A stretch of 64,000 nucleotides of DNA from Trematomus loennbergii (lineage: Eukaryota > Chordata > Actinopteri > Perciformes > Nototheniidae): the NCBI GenBank assembly GCA_012861695.1, contig JAAOOA010000086.1, forward strand, positions 24,724,403 to 24,788,402. Direction: 5' to 3'. Shown here one piece after another: positions 21,719 through 33,917 of the stretch. The position numbers and the translations under genes were made by a program. Positions within the stretch are counted from its first letter, which is position 1, and every line of letters begins with the position of its first letter. Below the pieces are notes generated by a model, which was not told the DNA's origin, did no database searches, and saw only the letters and a program-made list of their open reading frames with translations.

Positions 21719-22637
21719 ATAAGCATTCATTTGACTCTTGGCCTTGTTGTCAGGTCGGGTCTTTTTTTTGTGTGATGTGAAGGAGATTTTCTGGATTCTT
21801 TGACTGGAACGCTGCCCTCATCTCTGCTGGTGTACTGTGGTGAATTTCAGTCTGGCGAGCTACCCATCGACCTATCTAAAAGAAGAGAACTATTACAGTT
21901 ACCCACCACGATAGTAGGACAAGAACTTGTGCATCTTTTCCTCTTCACAAGTTGAGAGCCAAGAACTGATTTGATTATTGATTGTGTGATACTATGTTGA
22001 ATATGTTATAACTATATGTGTATAGAAGTAATGTGATAAGTTTTCTTTCATTTTATTTAAGAATCTGAAATAACATTTAAAATACAGAGTCCTGGTTCCC
22101 AAAATTAGAATATATAGCTTAGCTACTAAATTTAAATAAAACCATTAGTTTATATTAAATAGGGATAATTAAAACAGAAGTAACAACACTAAATGATACC
22201 AAAATAGTTATAAAATAAATAGGTACAAATAATTAAAACCAGGATACTCTCAAATTCAAGGTAACTGAATATATATATGTCTTTCAAATGTTTATCTGAA
22301 AGAAAGGGAATAAATATTGTAGCTTTCTGTACCTTTTCCAAACAACGTCTGCTTTGTGTCTTTTCACCTTTGTTGCACAGTATCCATTTTCTCCTGAGCA
22401 ACCTAGACTTCTGATGTGCTGGTCCACACACTGAAATTTCTACATTTATATTAGAGAGGTTTGATCGAAACTGATTCGTATAAATAATTCTGTGCTCAGC
22501 ATTCATATTTGGTGCATGTGTTACACATGGGTAACATTTAACTACGGAAATAATGACAAGTATTCTCTTGCATCAGTTACATTTGTTTTAGAGCATTCAT
22601 TTATTGTCTTCTAGTGCAATGACTACATTTATTATGT

Positions 22638-23055
22638 AAGGGATAATGTGCAGCGACGCGGTCCAGTCTATGAGCCGCGCCGGGCTCCTGATCACATCGC
22701 TGCTTGCTTTAAAAGTAGCACAATTCATTATGTCAAACCTTGGAAAGTATCTAGATATCCCTGCCCTGATGCCAAAGGAACTGGCAACTGAATATGTGTC
22801 GCCGTTTGATGTCTCTGTCTGGACCGTTGCGTAAAAAGGAGGGTTTCTGCCCCGTTACTTCTCCGCTGTTTTCTTGTCCCTCTTGTCTTGTCGGTTTGAA
22901 TACAGTTAAATCGACCGGACTTCTTTGTGCAGATGTGAGCGTCCTTAACAACGGTCAATAAATCCTTGACAGCGGTCTGTCTGTTCTGGATTAACAATGT
23001 GTCACGTGTTCTGAATTGACCAATCAGAATCGAGTATTCAACTAAACCATGTAAT
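22638..23055. mobile_element. Dispersed non-autonomous fish repeat 'AAGGGATAATGTGCAGCGACG'
   Basis: It starts AAGGGATAATGTGCAG, contains the block ATCCCTGCCCTGATGCCAAA, and ends with GACCAATCAGAATCGAGTAT, AACTAAACCATGTAATAA. I recognise it as a repeated fish sequence but do not know its class. It interrupts the 23-bp satellite. Terminal repeats are weak and the limits approximate. Confidence 0.45.
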
Positions 23056-24984
23056 AAAACTCATTACAACCATACTTAAATGTATTTTAGTGCAATACTT
23101 ACATGTGTTCTTGTACATTTATTACATGTATCCCATTGCAATGATTACATTGACAAGTTATAACTTTTATTTTATGGCATTAATTACATTGTTTCTAGTC
23201 CAGTTATAATAATTAATATAGTGCATTACTTACATTTATACTAGAGACATAACAACATTGATTTTGGGGTATTAATTAAATGTTTTGAGTGCAATAGTGA
23301 CATTCAATCTGGTGATTTCATTTCCTCCACTGTCTGCAGCACTTCCTGTCTGGCTGCAGCTCTGCACGGTGTGTAATAAAGAGTGACTAACTGAGGTTTG
23401 GACTGAGAACACGTTTATGTTAAAGATCTGCAGTCTGGGCCGGAGGACAGCGGAGTAAATGCTAGATGCTAATTGATTAAAAGACATTCATTATGCTAAC
23501 ATTTTGTTTGGACTACCTTAATGGAAGATGAGAGTTGAGAGGAGAGCAGCAGATCAAAGAGGGAGCCGCAATTAGCGAACTCGCTGTCTGTGATCAAACG
23601 AGCCGCCGACAAACAAATGTAGGTACAGAAGCCGGTAATGTTTTGTAATATTCAAAATGATCTCTTTTCAGACTCTTAATGAGAAAAGTAAGGAGGAGCT
23701 GGAGCAGGAAGTTCACCTCAGTGATGTCAGATTACAAAAACCCGCCTCGTTTTGTGTCGACAATAAAGTCACAAACTCTGAAACTGATATAAATGTCTGC
23801 TGATGATCTTCAAAGGCTTCGATTCAAAGTGAAAGGGGGAAGGGTGAAATGAAATCGGGTGGAAACACAAGGGATGGATCACCAAGTATTCTGAGATCTC
23901 ATTTGCAAAACGCCGTTTCCCTGCTGCCATCATTTTCAAAAGCACTTAGATGTGCACGCTTCAAGGCCAGAGGAAGAGTGCAGGCATTCAGGGATGGATT
24001 TTTTTGAAGACTAATATTAGCTCATATGAAAAACTAGGAAACTATTTTCAGCTGATGCACGAGAGAAATGACTTTAGGGGCTTTAGTAAACTAAATGCCA
24101 GCCCAATCAAAAAGCTACACAACTTTATAATCTGTCTGACTGCTCAAAGACTCATTTCTCTTCAGCATTTAAAGACACAGTGCATTATTTAACATGATCA
24201 AATTGCAGTTGTATTAACGGTCTCAAGCTGACGGTTAAGATAATGGCTCCCATTTCCTTTACAAACTACTCTTCAGTTGTCACAAAGTCAGAGGAGGTGA
24301 CTTCAGCTCTTTGTCATCTCAATGGTGAGGTTATTAATACAGATTCAGTCTTATACTTCCATTAGGTCAGGGACTTGTGGAGGACACAGTTTTGAAAAAT
24401 AATGGCAAAAACTACTGACCCATTTTTCCGGGGAGGAAGGGTGTAGAACAGGGATCACCAACAACATTTGTCCAAGAGACAAAATTATTCCTAGAGACAC
24501 TTTCGGGGCCAGCGACCTTTTTTTATAGCCCTGAATTTTGAAGTTGTTGACCAGGGGTGGGGGGGAGGGTATGGGGGGGCGGGTGAAGTGGAGCACGCTC
24601 ATGTACTGTCAAGTCGCGGGAGCCTCGTAGCGGGGGCTACTGCAGAGCGCATCAAGCAGACTCTTCACGCTAACGAAGGATCACTTCTTCTTCAGGGCAG
24701 GGAAGGCTACGCAGTACGCAGGCTGCTGTCCCGAAGCTGCTGCCTCTCTGTTGGACTCCGGTACTGCATATTACATAAGACGTTGTAAAAAAAATTGAGT
24801 GGGGGGCGAACGTACTAACCACTCCGCCAGCGCCACAGCGTGTGCCGGATGAGAATATCTGGCGTGCCAGATTTGGCCACTGGTGTAGAAGAACCAATTA
24901 CATTTTAGAGAGGATCTGAATCCCAGGTGTGACTTTGTCATGTGCTAAAAATTGGCATTACCTAGTCGAAGAGGAGGGTCACTA

Positions 24985-25234
24985 GTAGAGCTACACAATA
25001 AGCACTATAAACAAAATAAATGTAAAAAATAGACCATTTACATGCACTTAAACCTATAAGACACTACAGGAAAGAGAAAACCCCCAAAAAGCAAAAATAG
25101 GGCCTCTTTAAAAGTCAAAACATGGACATACTAATATTGTTTCAATGATAATGTAAATTATGTTTAAAAAATGATCTTCCCTTTAATTTCGAAGATATTC
25201 CAATTGCAATGTTTTTCCAAATCGTGCAGCCCTA
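24985..25234. mobile_element. Decayed hAT MITE, similar ends to 14423-14749
   Basis: Left TAGAGCTACACAATAAGC and right AAATCGTGCAGCCCTA resemble TAGGGCTGTGCAAT termini in inverted order. No target duplication is left. Confidence 0.5.
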
Positions 25235-25569
25235 ATCATAAAGTTAATGTTTTTCAGATTGTATGGCAGCTGGAGAAATGTTATGTAAATTCTCATGGTT
25301 TAGACATAATGACAGAGTGAAAAGTGCATGTAAACATCCTGAAAAAGACTTTAATGGGAGTGTTGCCAGCTGTGCATGCAATAGGAATAACTGTAGGCTG
25401 ATAAGACTGTCAAATGCCAACCATGTTTTTTTGGTATCAATTGAGCTGCTGCTTCTACCTACAATTTCCCGTACTGTTATCCAGGTGCTGGCATGCTGGC
25501 TTGACTTTTCGAAGCAAAGATAACGAAAAAACTAAAACAACACACCCACTCAGATTTTATTGTTCTCAC

Positions 25570-25685
25570 CTCCAGCAGGAAGGGCTCAGACTCAGACACT
25601 TTGCCCGTGGCGACACACTGGAACGAGGCATTCTGCCCGGCGTTCACCTCCACGTCACCCAGACGAGCGAAATGAGGCACCTTGT
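25570..25685 (-). CDS. ptpru: ptpru exon 5: first half of the Ig-like domain
   Basis: This 116-bp exon runs from the acceptor ctttcacag to the donor GAG|gtgaga. Its first two bases complete a Tyr codon split with exon 4, giving a YPC-Y-KVPHF junction. It then reads [18 protein letters not shown] and ends ...EPFLLE in phase 0. [14 protein letters not shown] is the hallmark start of the R2B Ig domain and holds the first cysteine of the Ig disulphide and an NAS glycosylation sequon. The partner cysteine is in exon 6 (DLYRC). Splitting the Ig domain across two exons is normal for this family. A short CA-rich stretch sits immediately upstream in intron 4. Confidence 0.92.
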
Positions 25686-26260
25686 CTGTGAAAGGAGCAC
25701 GCACACACACACAAACACACACTGTGAGGAAAGAGGCACATCTGGAGCCGAGCATCAGTGTCTAAATATATTAAACACACAGCTGTGAGATGTCATTTAT
25801 TCAGAGCCTGTACAATAACTACTTCCAGGCCTGGATACATCATCACAAACATGGCACATGTATTATGAACATTCGAATAGAGTGTATAACCATGAAGCAT
25901 TAATTTTTGTGAAATCTTCATGATTACATTTTTTAAATATCAACCAAAGCTGTTTTAGGAACCACGTTTGAATCCCTTCGACCCACATTAGCTGACATTT
26001 CCACATGCATTGAAACAAAACACAGATCACAAGGCTGCATGTGAGAATAACATCAACACAGACATTGTTTTTAAAGATTACACACGCAGATAAGCACACA
26101 TTGTCCATTCAGTTTGACACGCATCTGCCTACAATCACAGAGACACAATTATTTTCTGCAGCATCAAATACTGTAAGCATTTACGTATTTATTAGGCTCC
26201 TTCTGGATCTAAAGTGTGTTAATTACATTACCCTTTCAAGAACAAAAGTGAATCTATATA

Positions 26261-27471
26261 AGGGTTCTTACACCTTTTCCAAAGTCAAATTCAAGCACTT
26301 TTCAAGCATTTTCAAGGTGCATTTTCAAGCTTTTCAAGCATCTTACAGCTGTTGTAAATTACATATTTATATCACATACTTATACTCAAATGATTATTTC
26401 CCTACCTCACATTAAATCAGATGTTCTTTATGCTATAAACAACCAAATGTGTGTTTCATAATAGCATTCTACATGAGGATGAAAAATTCAAAATGTAGAA
26501 AAGAAAACTAAGTTTAATATTTCAAAATGAGTGACCCATCTGTACGTAGACTGGGCATCCCATATAACCTGGCTGAGCCAATATAAAACAATCAGCCAAA
26601 TAACTTTTAAATATATTATTGATTACTATTTTTGAGGTACTTTTAGGTTGGCAGTAAACACAAGTCAGAGGTAAATGGTTTACTTTGACTCCACTACATG
26701 TATTTAATACCTTTAGTTACTTTACAGATGTGGATGAATGATGTGAAATATATCAAGTGTTAAATCAGACTTTAGTTCCACCTGGAGTAAATTCACAAGC
26801 TACCCTGCAGTATACAAAGTCATTCAAACTAGCTGCACCTTTACCAGCTTTGAGAACACTTTAATGATCAATCATTATAAAACATATCATATACAATTAT
26901 TAGGGATGCTCCGATCGCCAATTTTGGGGCCGATCGCCGGAATCAGTATCGGCCGATACCGATCGCCGATCCGATCGAGTGGGCGGGGCCTATGGGGATC
27001 TTCCATTTAAAGTGATGTTTAAAACTCAGTTAATGGGCTCATTCACTGGAGCTTCCACAAACAACAACCAGCATAATTATTCAAATGAAGTACATTATTC
27101 AAGTTTACATTAACTTGGGATAATAACACGGGAGAAATTGTATTTGTCTTCTGCTAGCCAACGCTCGTTGAAACGGCAACCTCCTGGCATACTGTCATCT
27201 GTCACTCTCATCAGAATGCCCAGGTCACACACGTAACAAAAACACTTGCCGGTCACGCGCATAGCACGGGAAGGCCGGAGCGGAGCTGTTTTATGTAAAA
27301 GCGAAGCAATTAAGCGCGCTCCGACTTCTTTATTTTCTTTTAATCTAAAAAGCGAAGTAAAGCATTTACAATTCAAGCACCATTCCCAAAATTCAAGCAC
27401 TTTTCAAACCTTGAAAACACCTCGTGCAATTTCAAGGATTTTCAAGGATTTCCAGCACCCGTACGCACCCT
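26261..27471. mobile_element. 1.2-kb TIR element with Lys/AAG-rich ends ('ttcaagcacttttcaagc')
   Basis: Left AGGGTTCTTACACCTTTTCC and right, read inverted, AGGGTGCGTACGGGTGCTGG are related termini, followed on both sides by TTCAAGCACTTTTCAAGC-like sequence. This is a familiar fish DNA-transposon end. A truncated hAT copy (26901-27137) lies inside. The target duplication is unclear (TATATA on both sides). Confidence 0.65.
26901..27137 (-). mobile_element. Truncated hAT copy of the 20956-21718 family, nested
   Basis: Begins TAGGGATGCTCCGATCGCCA and continues as the reverse complement of the right 240 bp of 20956-21718, including AAAGTGATGTTTAAAACTCA and ATAATAACACGGGAGAAAT. It then breaks off. 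Unlike the intact copy it lacks the palindromic duplication near the TIR. Confidence 0.82.
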
Positions 27472-29214
27472 GTATATACTATATTCTCTGTTTGTATGTC
27501 TTCTGAAGATGCTGCTCGTTCAATAGGAGATGCACGCAGAACTAATTTTACCAAATGACTCTACGGAACAGCTGTTTGAATGTCTATATGCATAAGGAAT
27601 TATTCTGTAGAAATGCATACATTTTCTTTTTTAATTGACATCCCCGGCAGTTAGTCACAGCAGTCTCTGCATGTATATACACACAAATAGCATCACATTT
27701 GTTTACTGCAACACCAGATGTTAGCAAACAGAGTGGTGATAAATCCACAGTGTCGTAATTTGATATAATGGAGTTTTTAACACTTAAAGGGTGTTTTGAT
27801 CATCAAAACACCTTCTTTTTTAGGTGTATCAAAACCGGTTGATGCTTTTCCTTCCTCAACAAACAAATTAGATATTCTTAAACATTTTCTACACTATTTA
27901 CCTCCATGTCTGCTAACTAGCATTCTTCTTCATCCCTTCAGTTTGTTGCGTAATTGCTACATAATTGAGATTCACCACCTTTGACTGTCAATCAGTGAAA
28001 TAACGTCAAGTTACTGAAGGAATATGTGCCACTAATGCTGGTCCATGCGTGTAGAAAAAGATCTAAACTAAATTGTCATCAACTCATCAAAGAATTGCCC
28101 CATAGTGCCTCCTATTCCTACATTTTAAGAAAAACTAAAATCATGAAATCATTCTGTAAGTCAAATATGTTTCTTCTCTATCTCTGATTTGATTCCCTGC
28201 TTGTCAGTTCCATTAATTCTCATTATTACAGGATCCCCGTTGTTGTTGCCAGATGAAATGCATCAGAGGATCACTTTCATCGTCATGTTGTCGTTTGCAG
28301 CTCCGTGCTGATCAATAAGCCAGTGGCAGACATGCTATTTATATATTTATGTTACAATGTGTTTGTGTAAAATTGATACATAAGTTTGACATGATGATTT
28401 GTGTCACAGCACTGCAGACAAAACACTTGTTTTGCTACTGACAAGAGCAGGAACACCAGTGATGCTAACGACTAGCGATTATTATACTTAAAAAATGTGA
28501 TATATATTATAGACATTTTGACTTTCCATAGTTAGAAAAGCACCACTGTGACAAATAACAATGAGGATGACAATAAGGAAGCACGCATAATAGCAGACCT
28601 TAAAACTAAAGCAGCTTAATGGAACTTAGCTATTATTCATTTGATCATTTACGCCTGTGCTTTCCCAACTGTGACTTTGTGTCAAAATGTCTTGGGTCGT
28701 TGTTAATAATGCGATGAATTATATAGGTGTTTGCTGTGGAAAAAGCACTCCTCTTTTCTCATTATTAGCACCTATTTTCAAGTGGTACTTAGCAATTTCA
28801 CTAATGCCTTGCTTGGCTAAACGTCAAGCTCCAAAATGCATTGAATCAACCAAGAAGTATCATGGTCTTCCCTGTACTGTATCTGAAAATCATTTTTAGA
28901 ATATTAGCCTTTCTATAAACCTTTCTGACCCTCCAACATTTGCATTAATTTAAAAGTTGGCACATAGTATAACATCAGTACTTTTAACTGTATTCAAAGT
29001 TCTCTTAGAGTTCATAGGAGTCAAAAGTTCAGTTTTGAACAAGTTTTGAAAAGTGTATAATAATGTTGGACCACAGCTGGCTATTACATTTGGGGAAATA
29101 TATACAGTTATATAACTAACTTATTAAATTAAATACGGTCCCCGTCTAAACATAATTTGTGGTATTTTTGGCAAGCAGAAACCTTTCTGATCAGCTTTAA
29201 CCTTTGCCCTATAC

Positions 29215-30049
29215 CAGGGGTCGGCAACCTGCGGCTCCCGAGCTGCATGCGGCTCTGGCTCCCTTGAGCTTAGACAAAAATAAGAAGGAAATTAAATAAA
29301 AGTATTTGTAGGACTATTTAAATTTGTTGCGCAGTTGAAAATGTTTCGTATCTTGTATTTTGAGGTGATGACTGTGACACATAAATAAAAAACAAAACGG
29401 TTTTAATTGGGTCAACTGAAATATGCGTCACATCCTGCTACGGTCCCGCACCAGCGCCTTATCTTGCAGGCGAATAACTCCGGACCCCCGGCTCGATGAG
29501 CGAACTATGGATACATCAAAGAAAATAAAGTATCGGAGGAACACAGAGGGTTTAATTCTGTGTGGTTAGAGTTATATGGTATGTTATACGGTATGTTTGA
29601 TATGTGGAGAGAAGTTATCAAAGGTGCTGCAGCCTTTACGTATTGGAGGAAAACACGGAAGAGGAAGACAGCTGACGATCTTCAGTCAGTTAGCTCTTTT
29701 TAGGATGCAGCTATAGTTTTATTATTTCAAAGTGGGTCAATTTGAATTTTTTTTTCTTCAAATGTGCAGAGGACTCCCCAAGTGCTGTGTTGATTTATTT
29801 TAAAGTAGGCCTGTGTATTTTTTTGTATTCTCCTTATAAGAGTTCTTTGTTTCTTATTCGAGGTTAACAGTTTTATATAATGTAATAAATAATAAATGCA
29901 AAAAAACTGTAATTTTTGTCCATGATATAACAATAAATACAACTTTATAAGCTATCAAGCTATCAAATATGTTTTGCGGCTCCAGACAAAAAAAATTGGG
30001 GAAAAGGGGGCAAAATGGCTCTTTTGGTCAAAAAGGTTGCAGACCCCTG
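29215..30049. mobile_element. hAT element 'CAGGGGTCGGCAACC', exact 8-bp target duplication
   Basis: Termini CAGGGGTCGGCAACCTGCGG and GGTTGCAGACCCCTG are inverted repeats. The flanks 29207-29214 and 30050-30057 are both CCCTATAC. The 835-bp element has GCGGCTC-type subterminal blocks at both sides and no transposase frame. Confidence 0.9.
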
Positions 30050-30535
30050 CCCTATACAATACTAAAAGCTCACAAGATTAACTTAAATCATACATGAACT
30101 AATTGTAAATGTACTGATATTGAGGATTATAGTTTATGGTAAGGTAGTGTAGTGTTTGAGGGTTTAACCATATTCTACCGGGATTAGTTGATCAGTTGAA
30201 TAATGTCATGTCATGCTAACTAGCTAGCTAGCAGACAGCAAATGTTTTGCTATAAGTGGCATTAAATGTACATTTAGTACATGTCTGATGATGTCTGCAT
30301 AATGTTGACATGTTTGGGAATACAGGGTTAGCGTTTAGTTTCCTCAACAGGATGTTTAACAATCAAATGTAACGTTAGCTAAAAACAGACCGTTAGCTTC
30401 ATAATAAATGTCAAATATCATGGGCTATTCTCAAATATACTGTATATCTACTGTATATGAACACAATGGCCGAAAAACTACTAATAAAGTTCTAACCAAA
30501 AGGCTAAAGCTGGGATAAAGATTATTGCTCTAAAG

Positions 30536-30974
30536 CAGGGGTGTCAAACTCAAGGCCCGGGGGCCAAATCCGGCCCGTGACTTCATGTCATGCGGACCCA
30601 CAGAGCTTGCAAAGAATATAATATGTTTATTATACGGTTTCTGTACATGCCGCTTTACAGAAGCACGTTGCCCATAAACTACATGTCCCACAATACATCT
30701 GAAATTTGACTTTTTCTCAGAATTTGACTTTTTCTCAGAATTTGGCTTTTCTTTTAATATCATTTTGGGACATTCTTACTGAAGAGACTTCTGCTTTCAG
30801 ACGTAGTTAATTGAAGTAATTACCCTATCCGATAATAATCCAATGCAGAGGCATAATGTAATATAATACATTATTTTATATATTAAATATTTATGTCTTA
30901 AAGTTATAACCGGCCCTCTGAGTGCAACCATAATGCTGATGTGGCCCGCGATGAAATTGAGTTTGACCCCCCTG
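30536..30974. mobile_element. hAT element 'CAGGGGTGTCAAACTC', exact 8-bp target duplication
   Basis: Termini CAGGGGTGTCAAACTCAAGG and GAGTTTGACCCCCCTG. The flanks 30528-30535 and 30975-30982 are both CTCTAAAG. The interior has a short tandem of ATTTGACTTTTTCTCAGA (30702-30745). A truncated relative is at 2375-2690. Confidence 0.9.
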
Positions 30975-31180
30975 CTCTAAAGTTTAGTGTTTAGTCAAAA
31001 CTAAATTCTACTGTCATTTGATGCTAAAGCTAGTTAGCAGATTGCAACTGATGTTTTGCTATAAAGAAGCACAGAATGTACATTTTGTAATAATGTATTT
31101 TTCTACATATTGGTAGCATGTTTGGTAATACTAGGTCAGCAACTAGTTTCCTATATGTTTTATAATCGATGTATCATATA

Positions 31181-31183
31181 TTA

Positions 31184-31242
<59 letters not shown>
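31181..31242. repeat. (TA)n microsatellite
   Basis: About 60 bp of alternating TA, preceded by related TATATTATATAT sequence. Confidence 0.95.
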
Positions 31243-31245
<3 letters not shown>

Positions 31246-32914
31246 TTCCTGTTACATCTGTTTTTGTTCAAATGTAGGCATAGCTACATCTTAGTAACCG
31301 GCTAATGTCATGTCATGCTAACGGTAAGCAAATGTTTTGCAATAAATAAGCTAACAAAGCTCAACACCTACCATTGTGGATGTTTTTTCCACCAAATGCA
31401 GCTAAACACAGACAGTTAGCTTAATAATTATTATCAAATTGTGGTTAGTTAGCTTACTTAACTTTTCACCACAAGTGATTAAGAAGATAGTATTCATAAG
31501 CCTGTACTATAAACTTAGTTATTTCATAATATCTATATACTTTTCCTGTTACATCTGTTTTCATGTGTTTTCTTGTTCTCTGCAGCTTGTCAGAAGAAAT
31601 TGTGGTGAAGAATACAAAATGAGTCAAAGTGCTAAAAACTCTTTTAGCTGCGGTATACACAAATTGAGGAGAAAATAGATTCTCTAATGTGACAGGTGGT
31701 AAGCTAACAACATCTGTTTATGTAAAGTGAAGGATCATTCGTAACACTTTTATCACTGAACCTCCATCTCCTGGAAAGCCTCAAACAATGAGAACATGTT
31801 AGTCATCTAAAAGCAATTCTAATGGAAACACATCATTGATATAATGATGTATACAGCAATGAAAGGAAAATAATCATGATATAATATGAAACCTCTATCT
31901 TATAAAAGAGTGATTTGAGCTCCTGCTGAGGTGTAAATAAGATATCTTCTGGGCGAACGTCTCTTCCGGCACCAATGATGCACAGACTGGCACTATTCAC
32001 ATAACCAACACTTTTATCCTTGGTTTCCTTAGTAACCGATGGCAACATCTGGCTGGGTGGAAAGATATAAATTGAATCTTAGATTTTACCAATTGCTCAT
32101 TTTCTTTTTCCTCTCTGCAGTCCTTTCCATGGTCTCTCTCAAACCAAAACAACATGTCCTCAGGTGCGTCTATCAGACAAAACCTAATATCCAATATTGA
32201 AACCATGTATTTATTATTAACTCTGCAGACGAGACATAAAGTGGAAACAAAATGTACACCCTGTAGACATGTTGTTGTCAGTCGGAGTATTTTGTCTGCA
32301 GGAACTTTAAAGTCATCTTTTAAAGTGAAGCGTCCAGAGCCCCAATTATAGGAGAAGTCATTCGAGGATGAGGCAGCTGCATTAATAGTAACTGAGAAAA
32401 CTGAATTCAAGATCTAAAAGCCCAGTAGTGTGTACGTGTGACCTGTGTAGCCTTAATTAATACAGCTAAACATAAACAGGCAAGGTAACGTCAGTCCCAA
32501 AAGCATTTAGACTGTCTGAGATGTTCCTTTTCCAAATTAGAAATGCTGCCTCTTACTCCTAATGCAGGAGAGATTGGTCTTGACTGAAACACGTGTTCAG
32601 AATAAAGACACCGACTCCAGAGGAAAAACACAAATGTCAAATGAGTGGGTATGCAAACTAAAAAGTGTTAGCCATTGACTTGAATCTTTCCTAAGGAGAC
32701 ATAGCTTTATTACTGCAGCCTATGGGGAAATATAAAGCCAGCTTGCTAATGTTTACTTATCTTTTGTGTCACTGTGTGTTTTACGGTTTGTTACGGGTGA
32801 CTGCTCCTGCGGATACACCAGCTGCTACAGAAGAATGTGCGATTTTTCTGCACTTTGTGTATATGAGTAATAGATAAATTGTGCTCTATGATTCATGCAT
32901 TTGTGGTATATTAA

Positions 32915-33417
32915 AGGTCCCCTATTATACTGTTTTTCATCAATATATTATAGGTCTCAGATATATACAAAACATGTCTCTGAAGTGTTTGGCTCCAAAC
33001 ACCAAACAGATCAATGCAGCATCCATAATCCCCTCTGTTTCAGCCCTGTTTCAAAAGTGCTGATTCTCTGTCTGTTACTTTAGATGAAAATAAGGAGCCC
33101 CTCCCCACGCCCCTCTGAGAGATATTTGGTTAAAAGAACACAATGGTGCTCTAGGAGGAGATTCAGGTGATATGGGGGGGGGGGGGGTTACCTTGGTTGG
33201 TGATTGGCTAATGGTTACACAAGCCAAAAAATCCTTATGACATCATAAAGTGGCCAAAATCTGATCAGCTCATTTTCAGACAGGTTTTTATATAAATGGA
33301 TCAGGACACAAACTGAGCGATCTTTTTTCCTGAAACTTCAGAGTCTCTTCACACATAGGGGACACATGTTGATGTAGAAGAGACATGAACAAGTGGATTT
33401 TGCATAATAGGTGACCT
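32915..33417. mobile_element. TTAA-target MITE, family C
   Basis: Termini AGGTCCCCTATTATAC and, at the right, GCATAATAGGTGACCT are inverted partners. TTAA stands directly outside on both sides (32911-32914, 33418-33421), the target of piggyBac-type insertion. The 503-bp body includes a pure G run near 33173-33187 and no transposase. Confidence 0.85.
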
Positions 33418-33483
33418 TTAAGCATTTCCTGGCAGAGATAGTGTCGACAATTGTGAGCTAATAGTAATTTGGCGGGTCCAACC

Positions 33484-33917
33484 ATAGATATATATAAACA
33501 CTAGATGGCTCAAGGGGGTTGCCAGCGTAGCTCACCGGTGGCCATCTTGCCACAGTCAACAACTACTGCTACAGCTGTTGTAAGGTGAGTGATCTGCACA
33601 AAAATACTCTTGACTCGCTGAAATCTTGATGATTTACAAACATTTGGTGTATTATAAACGTTATTAGCATGGCTAAAAAGTTCATGATTATAATTATAAG
33701 TATGCAGTATCATAACTGCATCTTTGATGTTTATAACAAACCAAACCGTTTGAAAATTGGTTGAAAATTGAGCAATCTACGGTTATTTCAATAGTGCACC
33801 ATAGACATAATGTTATGAATGAGCGAGCTGCCTGTGGCAAGATGGCCGCCATGTGGCAACGTCGGTCTCCATTGGCCAGCAGCGCGGGTGAGTCATCTAG
33901 TGTTTATATATATCTAT
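33484..33917. mobile_element. TIR element with 10-bp target duplication
   Basis: Near-perfect 24-bp inverted ends: ATAGATATATATAAACACTA then GATG, mirrored by CATC and TAGTGTTTATATATATCTAT. The flanks 33474-33483 and 33918-33927 are both GGGTCCAACC. A duplication of 9-10 bp fits Mutator-like elements better than hAT; that class call is inference. Internal GTGGCCATCTTGCCACAG and GGCAAGATGGCCGCCATG extend the symmetry. Confidence 0.82.

Larger units (their letters stand above)
20034..22556. other. Unidentified ~2.5-kb insertion in the 23-bp array
   Basis: It begins near GCATGTGTAACCCCCGGTTA and ends near GCATGTGTTACACATGGGTA. It contains GC-richer non-repetitive stretches (20276-20700, 21770-21960) and the hAT element 20956-21718. 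No gene or known element body is recognised. A transposon or retro-insertion is an inference from position only. Confidence 0.4.
19747..23320. repeat. Old ~23-bp degenerate satellite, broken by insertions
   Basis: A unit close to TAGTGCAATAATTACATTTA plus TTC recurs at about 23-bp spacing in three blocks: about 19747-20033, 22557-22640 and 23060-23320. For example, three consecutive units near 19950-20020 begin TAGTGCATTAATGACATT, TAGATCAATAAGGACATT and similar. The gaps are filled by a ~2.5-kb block with a hAT element and by the 22638-23055 repeat, so the three blocks were probably one array. Confidence 0.65.
16111..25569 (-). other. ptpru intron 5 (9.5 kb)
   Basis: Noncoding. It contains LINE tails (16175-16475, 17880-17985, 18790-19085), TIR repeats (16507-17041, 18015-18602, 20956-21718, 22638-23055, 24985-25234) and an interrupted 23-bp satellite (19747-23320). 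17042-17879, 19086-19746, 23321-24430 and 24431-24900 show no supported feature, apart from a GC-rich hAT-like fragment that may begin at CAGGGATCACCAAC near 24449. Confidence 0.8.
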
